Shown here: positions 1 through 14,900 of the stretch, piece after piece
Position numbering within the stretch: position 1 is the stretch's first letter
Layout of the letters: the number at the start of each line of letters is the position of its first letter
Assembly (NCBI RefSeq): GCF_029227915.1
Contig: NC_079881.1
Coordinates: 2,728,001-2,792,000, forward strand
Length of the DNA stretch: 64,000 bases
Direction of reading: 5' to 3'
Source of the DNA: Hydractinia symbiolongicarpus
Taxonomy: Eukaryota > Cnidaria > Hydrozoa > Anthoathecata > Hydractiniidae
Position numbers and translations under genes: made by a program
Notes under the pieces: model-generated
Told to the model about the DNA's origin: nothing
The model's database searches: none
What the model saw: only the letters and a program-made list of their open reading frames with translations

Positions 1-169
1 TAAATACATGTTGGTACGAATATGTGACGCAACCGTTGTTACTCAAACGGACTGATACCGTTAGAACGTCATTGAAAGGTAGTTCTTGAAACTGTCTCTA
101 TTTTTTCAGGGCGCGATAACGGCTAGGATTGGTCCCACAGTAAAAAATGACTTATTTATCTCAATTTTT

Positions 170-3100
170 AAATGAAGTGCTACCACAGTGCCCAGTGTAT
201 TCGCTAAGTTTCGACAATCATGTCAAATTAAGAAGAATGTTATTCCTTGGAGTCCAATTGGCTCATTTATCGCATTTATAAGGTCACAGTCCAGAATCAG
301 TTCAATTAAGTCCCACAGTCAATCGCTTCACTGTTAAAAGCGATACAACTTAGTAATATCGCAAAAATATCACTAAATACATGTTGGTACGAATATGTGA
401 CGCAACCGTTGTTACTCAAACGGACTGATACCTTTAGAACGTCATTGAAAGGTAGTTCTTGAAACTGTCTCTATTTTTTCAGGGCGCGATAACGGCTAGG
501 ATTGGTCCCACAGTAAAAAATGACTTATTTATCTCAATTTTTAAATGAAGCGCTTCCACAGGGCCCAGTGTAATCGCTGAGTTCCAACAATCTTGTCAAA
601 GTAAGAAGAATGTTATCTCTTGGAGTCCAGTTATCTCACTTATCACATTTATAAGGTCACAGGCCAAAGTTAGTTCAACTAAGTCCCACAGTCAATCATT
701 TCATTGTTAAAAGCGATATAACTTAGTAATATCGGAAAAATGTCACTAAATACATGTTGGTACGAATATGTAACGCAGCCGTTGTATCTCAAACGGATTG
801 ATACTGCCACGAAGTCAGTGAGATTTAGTTTTTGAGAATGCCTCTATTTCTCCAGTGCGTGCTAACGGCCAGGATTGGTCCCACAGTAAAGAAAGACTTA
901 TTCATCTAAATTTTTTAAAAAAGCGCTACCACAGAGTAGAGTGTACTCGCTGAATTCCAGCAATCATGTCGAATTAAGAAAAATGTTATTCCTCGGAGTC
1001 CAATTGGCTCATTTATTGCATTTATAAGGTCACAGTCCAGAATCAGTTCAGTTAAGTCCCACAGTCAATCGTGTCACTGTTAAAAGCGATGCAACATAGT
1101 AATAGCGGAAAAATATCGCTAAATACATGTTGGTACGAATATGTGACGCAACCGTTGTAACTCAAACGGACTGATACCGCTAGAAAGTCATTGAAATGTA
1201 GCTTTTGAAACTGTCCCTATTTGTTCAGCGCGCAATAACAGCTAGGATGGTCCCACAGTAAAAAATGACTTATTGATCTAAATTTTTAAATGAAGCGCTT
1301 TCACAGCGCCCAGTGTAATCGCTGAGTTCCAACAATCATGTCAAAGTAAGAAGAATATTATTTTTTGGAGTCCAGTTGGCTCACTTATCACATTTATAAG
1401 GTCAAAGGCCAAAGTTAGTTCAATTAAGTCCCACAGTCAATCATTTCATTGTTAAAAGCGATATAACTTAGTAATATCGGAAGAATGTCACTAAACACAT
1501 GTTGGTACGAATGTGTGACGCAACCGTTGTAACTCAAACGGACTGATACGGCTGGAAAGTCATTGAAATGTAGTTTTTGAAACTGTCCCTATTTTTTCAG
1601 CGCGCGATAACGGCTAGGATTGGTCCCACAGTAAAAAATGACTTATTTATCTAAATTTTTAAATGAAACGCTTTCACAGCGCCCAGTGTAATCGCTGGTT
1701 TCCAACAATCATGTCAATGTAGGAAGAATGTTATTTCTTGGAGTCCGGTTGGCTAACTTATCACATTTATAAGGTCACAGCCCAAAGTTAGTTCAATTAT
1801 GTCCCACAGTCAATCATTTCATTGTTAAAAGCGATATAACTTAGTAATATCGGAAAAGTGTCACTAAGTAAATGTTGGTACGAATATGTGACGCAACCGT
1901 TGTAACTCAAACGGACTGATACCGCTAGAAAGTCATTGAAATGTAGTTCTTGTAACTGTCTCTATTTCTTCAGCGCACGATAACGGCTAGGATTGGTCCC
2001 ACAGTAGAAACTGAATTTTTTATCTTAATTTTTAAATGAAGTGCTACCACAGTGCCCAGTGTATTCGCTAAGTTTCGACAATCATGTCAAATTAAGAAGA
2101 ATGTTATTCCTTGGAGTCCAATTGGCTCATTTATCGCATTTATAAGGTCACAGTCCAGAATCAGTTCAATTAAGTCCCACAGTCAATCGCTTCACTGCTA
2201 AAAGCGATACAACTTAGTAATATCGCAAAAATATCACTAAATACATGTTGGTACGAATATGTGACTCAACCGTTGTTACTCAAACGGACTGATACCTTTA
2301 GAACGTCATTGAAAGGTAGTTCTTGAAACTGTCTCTATTTTTTCAGGGCGCGATAACGGCTAGGATTGGTCCCACAGTAAAAAATGACTTATTTATCTCA
2401 ATTTTTAAATGAAGCGCTTCCACAGGGCCCAGTGTAATCGCTGAGTTCCAACAATCTTGTCAAAGTAAGAAGAATGTTATCTCTTGGAGTCCAGTTATCT
2501 CACTTATCACATTTATAAGGTCACAGGCCAAAGTTAGTTCAACTAAGTCCCACAGTCAATCATTTCATTGTTAAAAGCGATATAACTTAGTAATATCGGA
2601 AAAATGTCAGTAAATACATGTTGGTACGAATATGTGACGCAGCCGTTGTATCTTAAACGGATGGATACCGCCAGAAAGTCAATAAAATTTAGTTTTTGAG
2701 AATGTCTCTATTTCTTCAGTGCGTGCTAACGGCCAGGATTGGTCCTACAGTAAAAAAAGACTTATTGATTTAAATTTTTAAAAAAAGCGCTACCACAGAG
2801 CATAGTGTACTCGCTGAATTCCCGCAATTATCTAGAATTAAGAAGAATGTGATTCCTTGGAGTCCAATTGGCTCATTTATCGCATTTATAAGGTCACAGT
2901 CCAGAATCAGTTCAGTTAAGTCTCACAGTCAATCGTTTCACTGTTAAAAGCGATGCAACATAGTAATAGCGGAAAAATATCGCTAAATACATGTTGGTAC
3001 GAATATGTGACGCAACCGTTGTAACTCAAACGGACTGATACCGCTAGAAAGTCATTGAAATGTATCTTTTGAAACTGTCCCTATTTGTTCAGCGCGCAAT

Positions 3101-3855
3101 AACGGCTAGGATGGTCCCACAGTAAAAAATGACTTATTTATCTAAATTTTTAAATGAAGCGCTTTCACAGCGCCCAGTGTAATCGCTGAGTTCCAACAAT
3201 CATGTCAAAGTAAGAAGAATATTATTTTTTGGAGTCCAGTTGGCTCACTTATCACATTTATAAGGTCAAAGGCCAAAGTTAGTTTAATTAAGTCCCACAG
3301 TCAATCATTTCATTGTTAAAAGCGATATAACTTAGTAATATCGGAAGAATGTCACTAAACACATGTTGGTACGAATGTGTGACGCAACCGTTGTAACTCA
3401 AACGGACTGATACGGCTGGAAAGTCATTGAAATGTAGTTTTTAAAACTGTCCCTATTTTTTCAGCGCGCGATAACGGCTAGGATTGGTCCCACAGTAAAA
3501 AATGACTTATTTATCTAAATTTTTAAATGAAACGCTTTCACAGCGCCCAGTGTAATCGCTGGTTTCCAACAATCATGTCAATGTAGGAAGAATGTTATTT
3601 CTTGGAGACCGGTTGGCTAACTTATCACATTTATAAGGTCACAGCCCAAAGTTAGTTCAATTATGTCCCACAGTCAATCATTTCATTGTTAAAAGCGATA
3701 TAACTTAGTAATATCGGAAAAGTGTCACTAAGTAAATGTTGGTACGAATATGTGACGCAACCGTTGTAACTCAAACGGACTGATACCGCTAGAAAGTCAT
3801 TGAAATGTAGTTCTTGTAACTGTCTCTATTTCTTCAGCGCACGATAACGGCTAGG
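170..3855. repeat. Five-monomer higher-order repeat, offset ~1,864 bp
   Basis: Diagnostic variants recur at about 1,864 bp, five monomers: GTGCTACCAC at 176 and 2041, GATACCTTTAG at 427 and 2291, and TCACTAAGTAAATG at about 1861 and 3725. Neighbouring monomers within a copy differ more from each other than from the equivalent monomer in the other copy. Confidence 0.8.
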
Positions 3856-6800
3856 ATTGGTCCCACAGTAAAAAATGACTTATTTATCTAAATTTTTAAA
3901 TGAAGCGCTTCCACAGCGCCCAGGGTAATCGCTGATTTCCAACAATCAAGTCAAAGTAAGAAGAATGTTATTTCTTGGAGTCCAGTTGGCTAACTTATCA
4001 CATTTATAAGGTCACAGACCAAAGTTAGTTCAATTAAGTCCCACAGTCAATCATTTCATTGTTAAAAGCGATATAACTTAGTAATATCGGAAAAATGTCA
4101 CTAAATACATGTTGGTACGAATATGTAACGCAGCCGTTGTATCTCAAACGGATTGATACTGCCACGAAGTCAGTGAGATTTAGTTTTTGAGAATGCCTCT
4201 ATTTCTCCAGTGCGTGCTAACGGCCAGGATTGGTCCCACAGTAAAGAAAGACTTATTCATCTAAATTTTTAAAAGAAGCGCTACCACAGAGCAGAGTGTA
4301 CTCGCTGAATTCCAGCAATCATGTCGAATTAAGAAAAATGTTATTCCTCGGAGTCCAATTGGCTCATTTATTGCATTTATAAGGTCACAGTCCAGAATCA
4401 GTTCAGTTAAGTCCCACAGTCAATCGTTTCACTGTTAAAAGCGATGCAACATAGTAATAGCGGAAAAATATCGCTAAATACATGTTGGTACGAATATGTG
4501 ATGCGAACGTTGTAACTCAAACGGACTGATACCGCTAGAAAGTCATTGAAATGTAGCTTTTGAAACTGTCCCTATTTGTTCAGCGCGCGATAACGGCTAG
4601 GATTGGTCCCACAGTATAAAATGACTTATTTATCTCAATTTTTAAATGAAGCGCTTCCACAGCGCCCAGTGTAATCGCCTAGTTCGAATAATCATGTCAA
4701 AGTAAGAAGAATGTTATTTCTTGAAGTCTAGCTGGCTCAATTATCACATTTATAAGGTTACAGGCCAAAGTTAGTTGAATTAAGTCCAACAATCAATCAT
4801 TTCATTGTTAAAATCGATATAACTTTGTAATATCGGAAAAATGTCACTAAATACATGTTGGTACGAATATGTGACGCAACCGTTGTAACTCAAACGGACT
4901 GACACCGTTAAAAAGTCAGTGAAATGTAGTATTTAAAACTGTCTCTATTTCTTCAGCGCGCGCTAACGGCTAGGATTGGTCCCACAGTAAAAAATGACTT
5001 ATTTATCTAAATTTTTAAATGAAGCGCTTCCACAGGTCCCAGTGTAATCGCTGAGTTCCAACGATCTTGTCAAAGTAAGAAGAATGTTATCTCTTGGAGT
5101 CCAGTTATCTCACTTATCACATTTATAAGGTCACAGGCCAAAGTTAGTTCAACTAAGTCCCACAGTCAATCATTTCATTGTTAAAAGCGATATAACTTAG
5201 TAATATCGGAAAAATGTCAGTAAGTACATGTTGGTACGAATATGTGACGCAGCCGTTGTATCTCAAACGGATGGATACCGCCAGGAAGTCAATGAAATTT
5301 ATTTTTTCAGAATGTCTCTATTTCTTCAGTGCGTGCTAACGGCCAGGATTGGTCCTACAGTAAAAAAAGACTTATTGATTTAAATTTTTTAAAAAAGCGC
5401 TACCACAGAGCATAGTGTACTCGCTGAATTCCCTCAATCATCTAGAATTAAGAAGAATGTGATTCCTTGGAGTCCAATTGGCTCATTTATCGCATTTATA
5501 AGGTCACAGTCCAGAATCAGTTCAGTTAAGTCCCACAGTCAATCGTTTCACTGTTAAAAGCGATGCAACATTGTAATAGCGGAAAAATATCGCTATATAC
5601 ATGTTGGTACGAATATGTGACGCAACCGTTGTAACTCAAACGGACTGATACCGCTATAAAGTCATTGAAATGTAGCTTTTGAAACTGTCCCTATTTGTTC
5701 AGCGCGCAATAACGGCTAGGATTGGTCCCACAGTAAAAAATGACTTATTTATCTAAATTTTTAAATGAAGCGCTTTCACAGCGCCCAGTGTAATCGCTGA
5801 GTTCCAACAATTATGTCAAAGTAAGAAGAATATTATTTTTTGGAGTCCAGTTGGCTCACTTATCACATTTATAAGGTCAAAGGCCAAAGTTAGTTCAATT
5901 AAGTCCCACAGTCAATCATTTCATTGTTAAAAGCGATATAACTTAGTAATATCGGAAGAATGTCACTAAAAACATGTTGGTACGATTGTGTGACGCAACC
6001 GTTGTAACTCAAACGGACTGATACCGCTAGAAAGTCATTGAAATGTAGTTTTTGAAACTGTCCCTATTTTTTCAGCGCGCGATAACGGCTAGGATTGGTC
6101 CCACAGTAAAAAAGGACTTATTTATCTAAATTTTTAAATGAAACGCTTTCACAGCGCCCAGTGTAATCGCTGGTTTCCAACAATCATGTCAAAGTAAGAA
6201 GAATGTTATTTCTTGGAGTCCGGTTGGCTAACTTATCACATTTATAAGGACACAGACCAAAGTTAGTTCAATTAAGTCCCACAGTCAATCATTTCATTGT
6301 TAAAAGCGATATAACTTAGTAATATCGGAAGAATGTCACTAAAAACATGTTGGTACGATTGTGTGACGCAACCGTTGTAACTCAAACGGAATGATACCGC
6401 TAGAAAGTCATTGAAATGTAGTTTTTGAAACTGTCCCTATTTTTTCAGCGCGCGATAACGGCTAGGATTGGTCCCACAGTAAAAAAGGACTTATTTATCT
6501 AAATTTTTAAATGAAACGCTTTCACAGCGCCCAGTGTAATCGCTGGTTTCCAACAATCATGTCAAAGTAAGAAGAATGTTATTTCTTGGAGTCCGGTTGG
6601 CTAACTTATCACATTTATAAGGTCACAGCCCAAAGTTAGTTCAATTATGTCCCACAGTCAATCATTTCATTGTTAAAAGCGACATAACTTAGTAATATCG
6701 GAAAAGTGTCACTAAGTAAATGTTGGTACGATATGTGACGCAACCGTTGTAACTCAAACGGATTGATACTGCCACGAAGTCAGTGAGATTTAGTTTTTGA

Positions 6801-7679
6801 GAATGCCTCTATTTCTTCAGTGCGTGCTAACGGCCAGGATTGGTCCCACAGTAAAAAAAGACTTATTCATCTAAATTTTTAAAAAAAGCGCTACCACAGA
6901 GCAGAGTGTACTCGCTGAATTCCAGCAATCATTTCAAATAAAGAAAAATGTTATTTCTTGGAGTCCAGTTGGCTAACTTATCACATTTATAAGGTCACAG
7001 ACCAAAGTTAGTTCAATTAAGTCCCACAGTCAATCATTTCATTGTTAAAAGCGATATAACTTAGTAATATCGGAAAAATGTCACTAAATACATGTTGGTA
7101 CGAATATGTAACGAAGCCGTTGTATCTCAAACGGATTGATACTGCCACGAAGTCAGTGAGATTTAGTTTTTGAGAATGCCTCTATTTCTTCAGTGCGTGC
7201 TAACGGCCAGGATTGGTCCCACAGTAAAAAAAGACTTATTCATCTAAATTTTTAAAAAAAGCGCTACCACAGAGCAGAGTGTACTCGCTGAATTCCAGCA
7301 ATCATTTCAAATAAAGAAAAATGTTATTCCTCGGAGTCCAATTGGCTCATTTATTGCATTTATAAGGTCACAGTCCAGAACCAGTTCAATTAAGTCCCAC
7401 AGTCAATCGCTTCACTGTTAAAAGCGATACAACTTAGTAATATTGGAAAAAAATCACTAAATACATGTTGCTACGAATATGTGACGCAACCGTTGTAACT
7501 CAAAGGGACTGATACCGTTAGAACGTCATTGAAATGTAGTTTTTGAAACTGTCTCTATTTTGTCAGCGCGCGATAACGGCTAGGATTGATCCCACAGTAA
7601 AAAATGACTTATTTATCTCAATTTTTAAATGAAGCGCTTCCACAGGGCCCAGTGTAATCGCTGAGTTCCAACAATCATG

Positions 7680-10070
7680 TCAAAGTATGAAGAATGTTAT
7701 TTCTTGGAGTCCAGTTGGCTAACTTATCACATTTATAAGGACACAGACCAAAGTTAGTTCAATTAAGTCCCACAGTCAATCATTTCATTGTTAAAATCGA
7801 TATAACTTAGTAATATCGGAAAAATGTCACTAAATACATGTTGGTACGAATTTGTGACGCAACCGTTGTAACTCAAACGGACTGATACCGCTAGGAAGTT
7901 ATGGAAATGTAGTTTTTTTAACTGTCCCTATTTCTTCAGCGCGCGATAACGGCTAGGATTGGTCCCACAGTAAAAAATGACATATTTATTTAAATTTTTA
8001 AATGAAGCGCTTCCACAGGGCCCAATGTAATCGCTGATTTCCAACAATCAAGTCAAAGTAAGAAGAATGTTATTTCTTGGAGTCCAATTGGCTCATTTAT
8101 CGCATTTATAAGGTCACAGTCCAGAATCAGTTCAGTTAAGTCCCACAGTCAATCGTTTCACTGTTAAAAGCGATGCAACAAAGTAATAGCGGAAAAATAT
8201 CGCTAAATACATGTTTGTACGAATATGTGACGCAACCGTTGTAACTCAAACGGACTGATACCGCTAGAAAGTCATTGAAATATAGCTTTTGAAACTGTCT
8301 CTATTTCTTCAGCGCGCGATAACGGCTAGGATTGGTCCCACAGTAAAAAATGACTTATTTATCTCAATTTTTAAATGAAGCGCTTCCACAGGGCCCAGTG
8401 TAATCGCTGAGTTCCAACAATCATGTCAAAGTATGAAAAATGTTATTTCTTGGAGTCCAGTTGGCTAACTTATCACATTTATAAGGTCACAGGCCAAAGT
8501 TAGTTCAATTAAGTCCCACAGTCAATCATTTCATTGTTAAAATCGATATAACTTAGTAATATCGGAAAAATGTCACTAAATACATATTGGTACGAATTTG
8601 TGACGCAACCGTTGTAACTCAAACGGACTGATACTGCTAGGAAGTTATGGAAATGTAGTTTTTGAAACTGTCCCTATTTCTTCAGCGCGCGATAACGGCT
8701 AGGATTGGTCCCATAGTAAAAAATGACTTATTTATTTAAATATTTAAATGAAGCGCTTCCACAGGGCCCAGTGTAATCGCTGATTTCCAACAATCAAGTC
8801 AAAGTAAGAAGAATGTTATTTCTTGGAGTCCAATTGGCTCATTTATCGCATTTATAAGGTCACAGTCCAGAATCAGTTCAGTTAAGTCCCACAGTCAATC
8901 GTTTCACTGTTAAAAGCGATGCAACAAAGTAATAGCGGAAAAATATCGCTAAAAACATGTTGGTACGAATATGTGACGCAACCGTTGTAACTCAAACGGA
9001 CTGATACCGCTAGAAAGTCATTAAAATGTAGCTTTTGAAACTGTCCCTATTTGTTCAGCGCGCGATAACGGCTAGGATTGGTCCCACAGTAAAAAATGAC
9101 TTATTTATATAAATTTTTAAATGAAGCGCTTTCACAGCGCCCAGTGTAATCGCTGAGTTCCAACAATCATGTCAAAGTATGAAGAATGTTATTTCTTGGA
9201 GTCCAGTTGGCTAACTTATCACATTTATAAGGACACAGACCAAAGTTAGTTCAATTAAGTCCCACAGTCAATCATTTCATTGTTAAAATCGATTTAACTT
9301 AGTAATATCGGAAAAATGTCACTAAATACATGTTGGTACGAGTTTGTGACGCAACCGTTGTAACTCAAACGGACTGATACCGCTAGGAAGTTATGGAAAT
9401 GTAGTTTTTTAAACTGTCCCTATTTGTTCAGCGCGCGATAACGGCTAGGATTGGTCCCACAGTAAAAAATGACTTATTTATTTAAATTTTTAAATGAAGC
9501 GATTCCACAGGGCCCAGTGTAATCGCTGATTTCCAACAATCAAGTCAAAGTAAGAAGAATGTTATTTCTTGGAGTCCAATTGGCTCATTTATCGCACTTA
9601 TAAGGTCACAGTCCAGAATCAGTTCAGTTAAGTCCCACAGTCAATCGTTTCACTGTTAAAAGCGATCCAACAAAGTAATAGCGGAAAAATATCGCTAAAT
9701 ACATGTTTGTACGAATATGTGACGCAACCGTTGTAACTCAAACGGACTGATACCGCTAGAAAGTCATTGAAATGTAGCTTTTGAAACTGTCTCTATTTCT
9801 TCAGCGCGCGATAACGGCTAGGATTGGTCCCACAGTAAAAAATGACTTATTTATCTCAATTTTTAAATGAAGCGCTTCCACAGGGCCCAGTGTAATCGCT
9901 GAGTTCCAACAATCATGTCAAAGTATGAAGAATGTTATTTCTTGGAGTCCAGTTGGCTAACTTATCACATTTATAAGGTCACAGGCCAAAGTTAGTTCAA
10001 TTAAGTCCCACAGTCAATCATTTCATTGTTAAAATCGATATAACTTAGTAATATCGGAAAAATGTCACTA
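7680..10070. repeat. Four-monomer higher-order repeat, offset 1,492 bp
   Basis: The rare variant ATGTTTGTAC at 8211 recurs at 9703, and the variant CAAAGTATGAAGAATG at about 7681 recurs at 9173, both four monomers apart. The second copy is followed by a monomer with a 32-bp deletion at 10,100/10,101, between two CAG trinucleotides. Confidence 0.7.
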
Positions 10071-10784
10071 AATACATATTGGTACGAATATGTGACGCAG
10101 GAAGTCAATGAAATTTAGTTTTAGAGAATGTCTCTATTTCTTCAGTGCGTGCTAACGGCCAGGATTGGTCCTACAGTAAAAAAAGACTTATTGATTTAAA
10201 TTTTTTAAAAAAGCGCTACCACAGAGCATAGTGTACTCGCTGAATTCCCGCAATGATCTAGAATTAAGAAGAATGTGATTCCTTGGAGTCCAATTGGCTC
10301 ATTTATCGCATTTATAAGGTCACAGTCAAGAATCAGTTCAGTTAAGTCCCACAGTCAATCGTTTCACTGTTAAAAGCGATGCAACATAGTAATATTGGAA
10401 AAAAATCACTAAATACATGTTGCTACGAATATGTGACGCAGCCGTTGTATCTCAAACGGATGGATACCGCCAGGAAGTCAATGAAATTTAGTTTTTGAGA
10501 ATGTCTCTATTTCTTCAGTGCGTGCTAACGGCCAGGATTGGTCCTACAGTAAAAAAAGACTTATTGATTTAAATTTTTAAATGAAGCGCTTCCACAGTGC
10601 CCAGTGTAATCGCCTAGTTCCAACAATCACGTCAAAGTAAGAAGAATGTTATTTCTTGAAGTCTAGCTGGCTCAATTATCACATTTATAAGGTTACAGGC
10701 CAAAGTTAGTTGAATTAAGTCCCACAATCAATCATTTCATTGTTAAAATCGATATAACTTAGTAATATCGGAAAAATATCACTA

Positions 10785-11530
10785 AATACATGTTGGTACG
10801 AATATGTGACGCAACCGTTGTTACTCAAACGGACTGATACCCTTAGAACGTCATTGAAAGGTAGTTCTTGAAACATTCTCTATTTTTTCAGGGCGCGATA
10901 ACGGCTAGGATTGGTCCCACAGTAAAAAATGACTTATTTGTCTAAATTTTTAAATGAAGCGCTTCCACAGGGCCCAGTGTAATCGCTGAGTTCCAACAAT
11001 CTTGTCAAAGTAAGAAGAATGTTATCTCTTGGAGTCCAGTCATCTCACTTATCACATTTATAAGGTCACAGGCCAAAGTTAGTTCAACTAAGTCCCACAG
11101 TCAATCATTTCATTGTTAAAATCGATATAACTTAGTAATATCGGAAAAATGTCACTAAATACATGTTGGTACGAATATGTGACGCAACCGTTGTTACTCA
11201 AACGGACTGATACCCTTAGAACGTCATTGAAAGGTAGTTCTTGAAACATTCTCTATTTTTTCAGGGCGCGATAACGGCTAGGATTGGTCCCACAGTAAAA
11301 AATGACTTATTTGTCTAAATTTTTAAATGAAGCGCTTCCACAGGGCCCAGTGTAATCGCTGAGTTCCAACAATCTTGTCAAAGTAAGAAGAATGTTATCT
11401 CTTGGAGTCCAGTCATCTCACTTATCACATTTATAAGGTCACAGGCCAAAGTTAGTTCAACTAAGTCCCACAGTCAATCATTTCATTGTTAAAATCGATA
11501 TAACTTAGTAATATCGGAAAAATGTCACTA
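10785..11530. repeat. Exact tandem duplication of one monomer
   Basis: Two successive 373-bp monomers appear identical by eye, including private variants GATACCCTTAG, AAACATTCTC and CCAGTCATCTC. GGACTGATAC is at 10,831 and 11,204. This is the youngest-looking single-unit duplication in the array. Confidence 0.85.
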
Positions 11531-11949
11531 AATACATGTTGGTACGAATATGTGACGCAACTGTTGTAACTCAAACGGACTGACACCGTTAGAAAGTCAG
11601 TGAAATGTAGCTTTTGAAACTGTCTCTATTTCTTCAGCGCGCGATAACGGCTAGGATTGGTCCCACAGTAAAAAATGACTTATTTATCTCAATTTTTAAA
11701 TGAAGCGCTTCCACAGGGCCCAGTGTAATCGCTGAGTTCCAACAATCATGTCAAAGTATGAAGAATGTTATTTCTTGGAGTCCAGTTGGCTAACTTATCA
11801 CATTTATAAGGTCACAGGCCAAAGTTAGTTCAATTAAGTCCCACAGTCAATCATTTCATTGTTAAAATCGATATAACTTAGTAATATGGCAAAAATATCA
11901 CTAAATACATGTTGGTACAAATATGTGACGCAACCGTTGTTACTCAAAC

Positions 11950-14900
11950 GGACTGATACCGTTAGATCGTCATTGAAAGGTAGTTCTTGAAACTGTCTCT
12001 GTTTTTTCAGGGCGCGATAACGGCTAGGATTGGTCCCACAGTAAAAAATGACTTATTTATCCAAATTTTTAAATGAAGCGCTTCCACAGGGCCCAGTGTA
12101 ATCGCTGAGTTCCAACAATCTTGTCAAAGTAAGAAGAATGTTATCTCTTGGAGTCCAGTTATCTCACTTATCACATTTATAAGGTCACAGGCCAAAGTTA
12201 GTTCAACTAAGTCCCACAGTCAATCATTTCATTGTTAAAAGCGATATAACTTAGTAATATCGGAAAAATGTCAGTAAATACATGTTGGTACGAATATGTG
12301 ACGCAGCCGTTGTATCTCAAACGGATGGATACCGCCAGGAAGTCAATGAAAATTAGTTTTTGAAAATGTCTCTATTTCTTCAGTGCGTGTTAACGGCCAG
12401 GATTGGTCCTACAGTAAAAAAAGACTTATTGATTTAAATTTTTAAAAAAAGCGCCGCCAAAGCGCCCCGTGTATTCGCTAAGTTTCGACAATCATGTCAA
12501 ATTAAGAAGAATGTTATTCCTTGGAGTCCAATTGGCTCATTTATCGCATTTATAAGGTCACTGTCCAGAATCAGTTCAATTAAGTCCCACAGTCAATCAC
12601 TTCACTGTTAAAAGGGATACAACTTAGTAATATCGCAAAAATATCACAAAGTACATGTTGATACGAATATGTGACGCAACCTTTGTTGCTAAAACGGACT
12701 AATACCGTTAGAACGTCATTGAAAGGTAGGTCTTGAAACTGTCTCTATTTTTTCAGGGCGCGATAACGGCTAGGATTGGTCCCACAGTAAAAAATGGCTT
12801 ATTTATCTAAATTTTTAAATGAAGCGCTTCCACAGGGCCCAGTGTAATCGCTGAGTTCCAACAATCTTGTCAAAGTAAGAAGAATGTTATCTCTTGGAGT
12901 CCAGTTATCTCACTTATCACATTTATAAGGTCACAGGCCAAAGTTAGTTCAACTAAGTCCCACCGTCAATCATGTCATTGTTAAAAGCGATATAACTTAG
13001 TAATATCGGAAAAATGTCAGTAAATACATGTTGGTACGAATATGTGACGCAGCCGTTGTATCTCAAACGGATGGATATCGCCAGGAAGTCAATGAAATTT
13101 AGTTTTTGAGAATGTCTCTATTTCTTCAGTGCGTGCTAACGGCCAGGATTGGTCCTACAGTAAAAAAAGACTTATTGATTTAAATTTTTAAAAAAAGCGC
13201 TACCACAGAGAATAGTGTACTCGCTGAATTCCCGCAATCATCTAGAATGAAGAAGAATGTGATTCCTTGGAGTCCAATTGGCTCATTTATCGCATTTATA
13301 AGGTCACAGTCTAGAATCAGTTCAGTTAAGTCCCACAGTCAATCGTTTCACTGTTAAAAGCGATGCAACATAGTGATAGCGGAAAAATATCGCTAAATAC
13401 ATGTTGGTACGAATATGTGACGCAACCGTTGTAACTCAAACGGACTGATACCGCTAGAAAGTCATTGAAATGTAGCTTTTGAAACTGTCCCTATTTGTTC
13501 AGCGCGCGATAACGGCTAGGATTGGTCACACAGTAAAAAATGACTTATTTATCTCAATTTTTAAATGAAGCGCTTCCACAGCGCCCAGTGTAATCGCCTA
13601 GTTCCAACAATCATGTCAAAGTAAGAAGAATGTTATTTCTTGAAGTCTAGCTGGCTCAATTATCACATTTATAAGGTTACAGGCCAAAGTTAGTTGAATT
13701 AAGTCCCACAATGACTCATTTCATTGTTAAAATCGATATAACTTAGTAATATCGGAAAAATGTCACTAAATATATGTTGGTACGAGTATGTGACGCAGCC
13801 GTTGCATCTCAAACGGATGGATACCGCCAGGAAGTCAATGAAATTTAGTTTTTGAGAATGTCTCTATTTCTTCAGTGCGTGCTAACGGCCAGGATTGGTC
13901 CTACAGTAAAAAAAGACTTATTGATTTAAATTTTTGAAAAAAGCGCTACCACAGAGCATAGTGTACTCGCTGAATTCCAGCAATCATGTCGAATTAAGAA
14001 AAATGTTATTCCTCGGAGTCGAATTGGCTCATTTATCGCATTTATAAGGTCACAGTCCAGAATCAGTTCAATTAAGTCCCACAGTCAATCGCTTCACTGT
14101 TAAAAGCGATACAACTTAGTAATATTGGAAAAAAATCACTAAATACATGTTGCTACGAATATGTGACGCAACCGTTGTAACTCAAAGGGACTGATACCGT
14201 TAGAACGTCATTGAAATGTAGTTTTTGAAACTGTCTCTATTTCTTCAGCGCGCGATAACGGCTAGGATTGGTCCCACAGTAAAAAATGACTTATTTATCC
14301 AAATTTTTAAATGAAGCGCTTCCACAGGGCCCAGTGTAATCGCTGAGTTCCAACAATCTTGTCAAAGTAAGAAGAATGTTATCTCTTGGAGTCCAGTTAT
14401 CTCACTTATCACATTTATAAGGTCACAGGCCAAAGTTAGTTCAACTAAGTCCCACAGTCAATCATTTCATTGTTAAAAGCGATATAACTTAGTAATATCG
14501 GAAAAATGTCAGTAAATACATGTTGGTACGAATATGTGACGCAGCCGTTGTATCTCAAACGGATGGATACCGCCAGGAAGTCAATGAAAATTAGTTTTTG
14601 AAAATGTCTCTATTTCTTCAGTGCGTGTTAACGGCCAGGATTGGTCCTACAGTAAAAAAAGACTTATTGATTTAAATTTTTAAAAAAAGCGCCGCCAAAG
14701 CGCCCCGTGTATTCGCTAAGTTTCGACAATCATGTCAAATTAAGAAGAATGTTATTCCTTGGAGTCCAATTGGCTCATTTATCGCATTTATAAGGTCACT
14801 GTCCAGAATCAGTTCAATTAAGTCCCACAGTCAATCACTTCACTGTTAAAAGGGATTCAACTTAGTAATATCGCAAAAATATCACAAAGTACATGTTGAT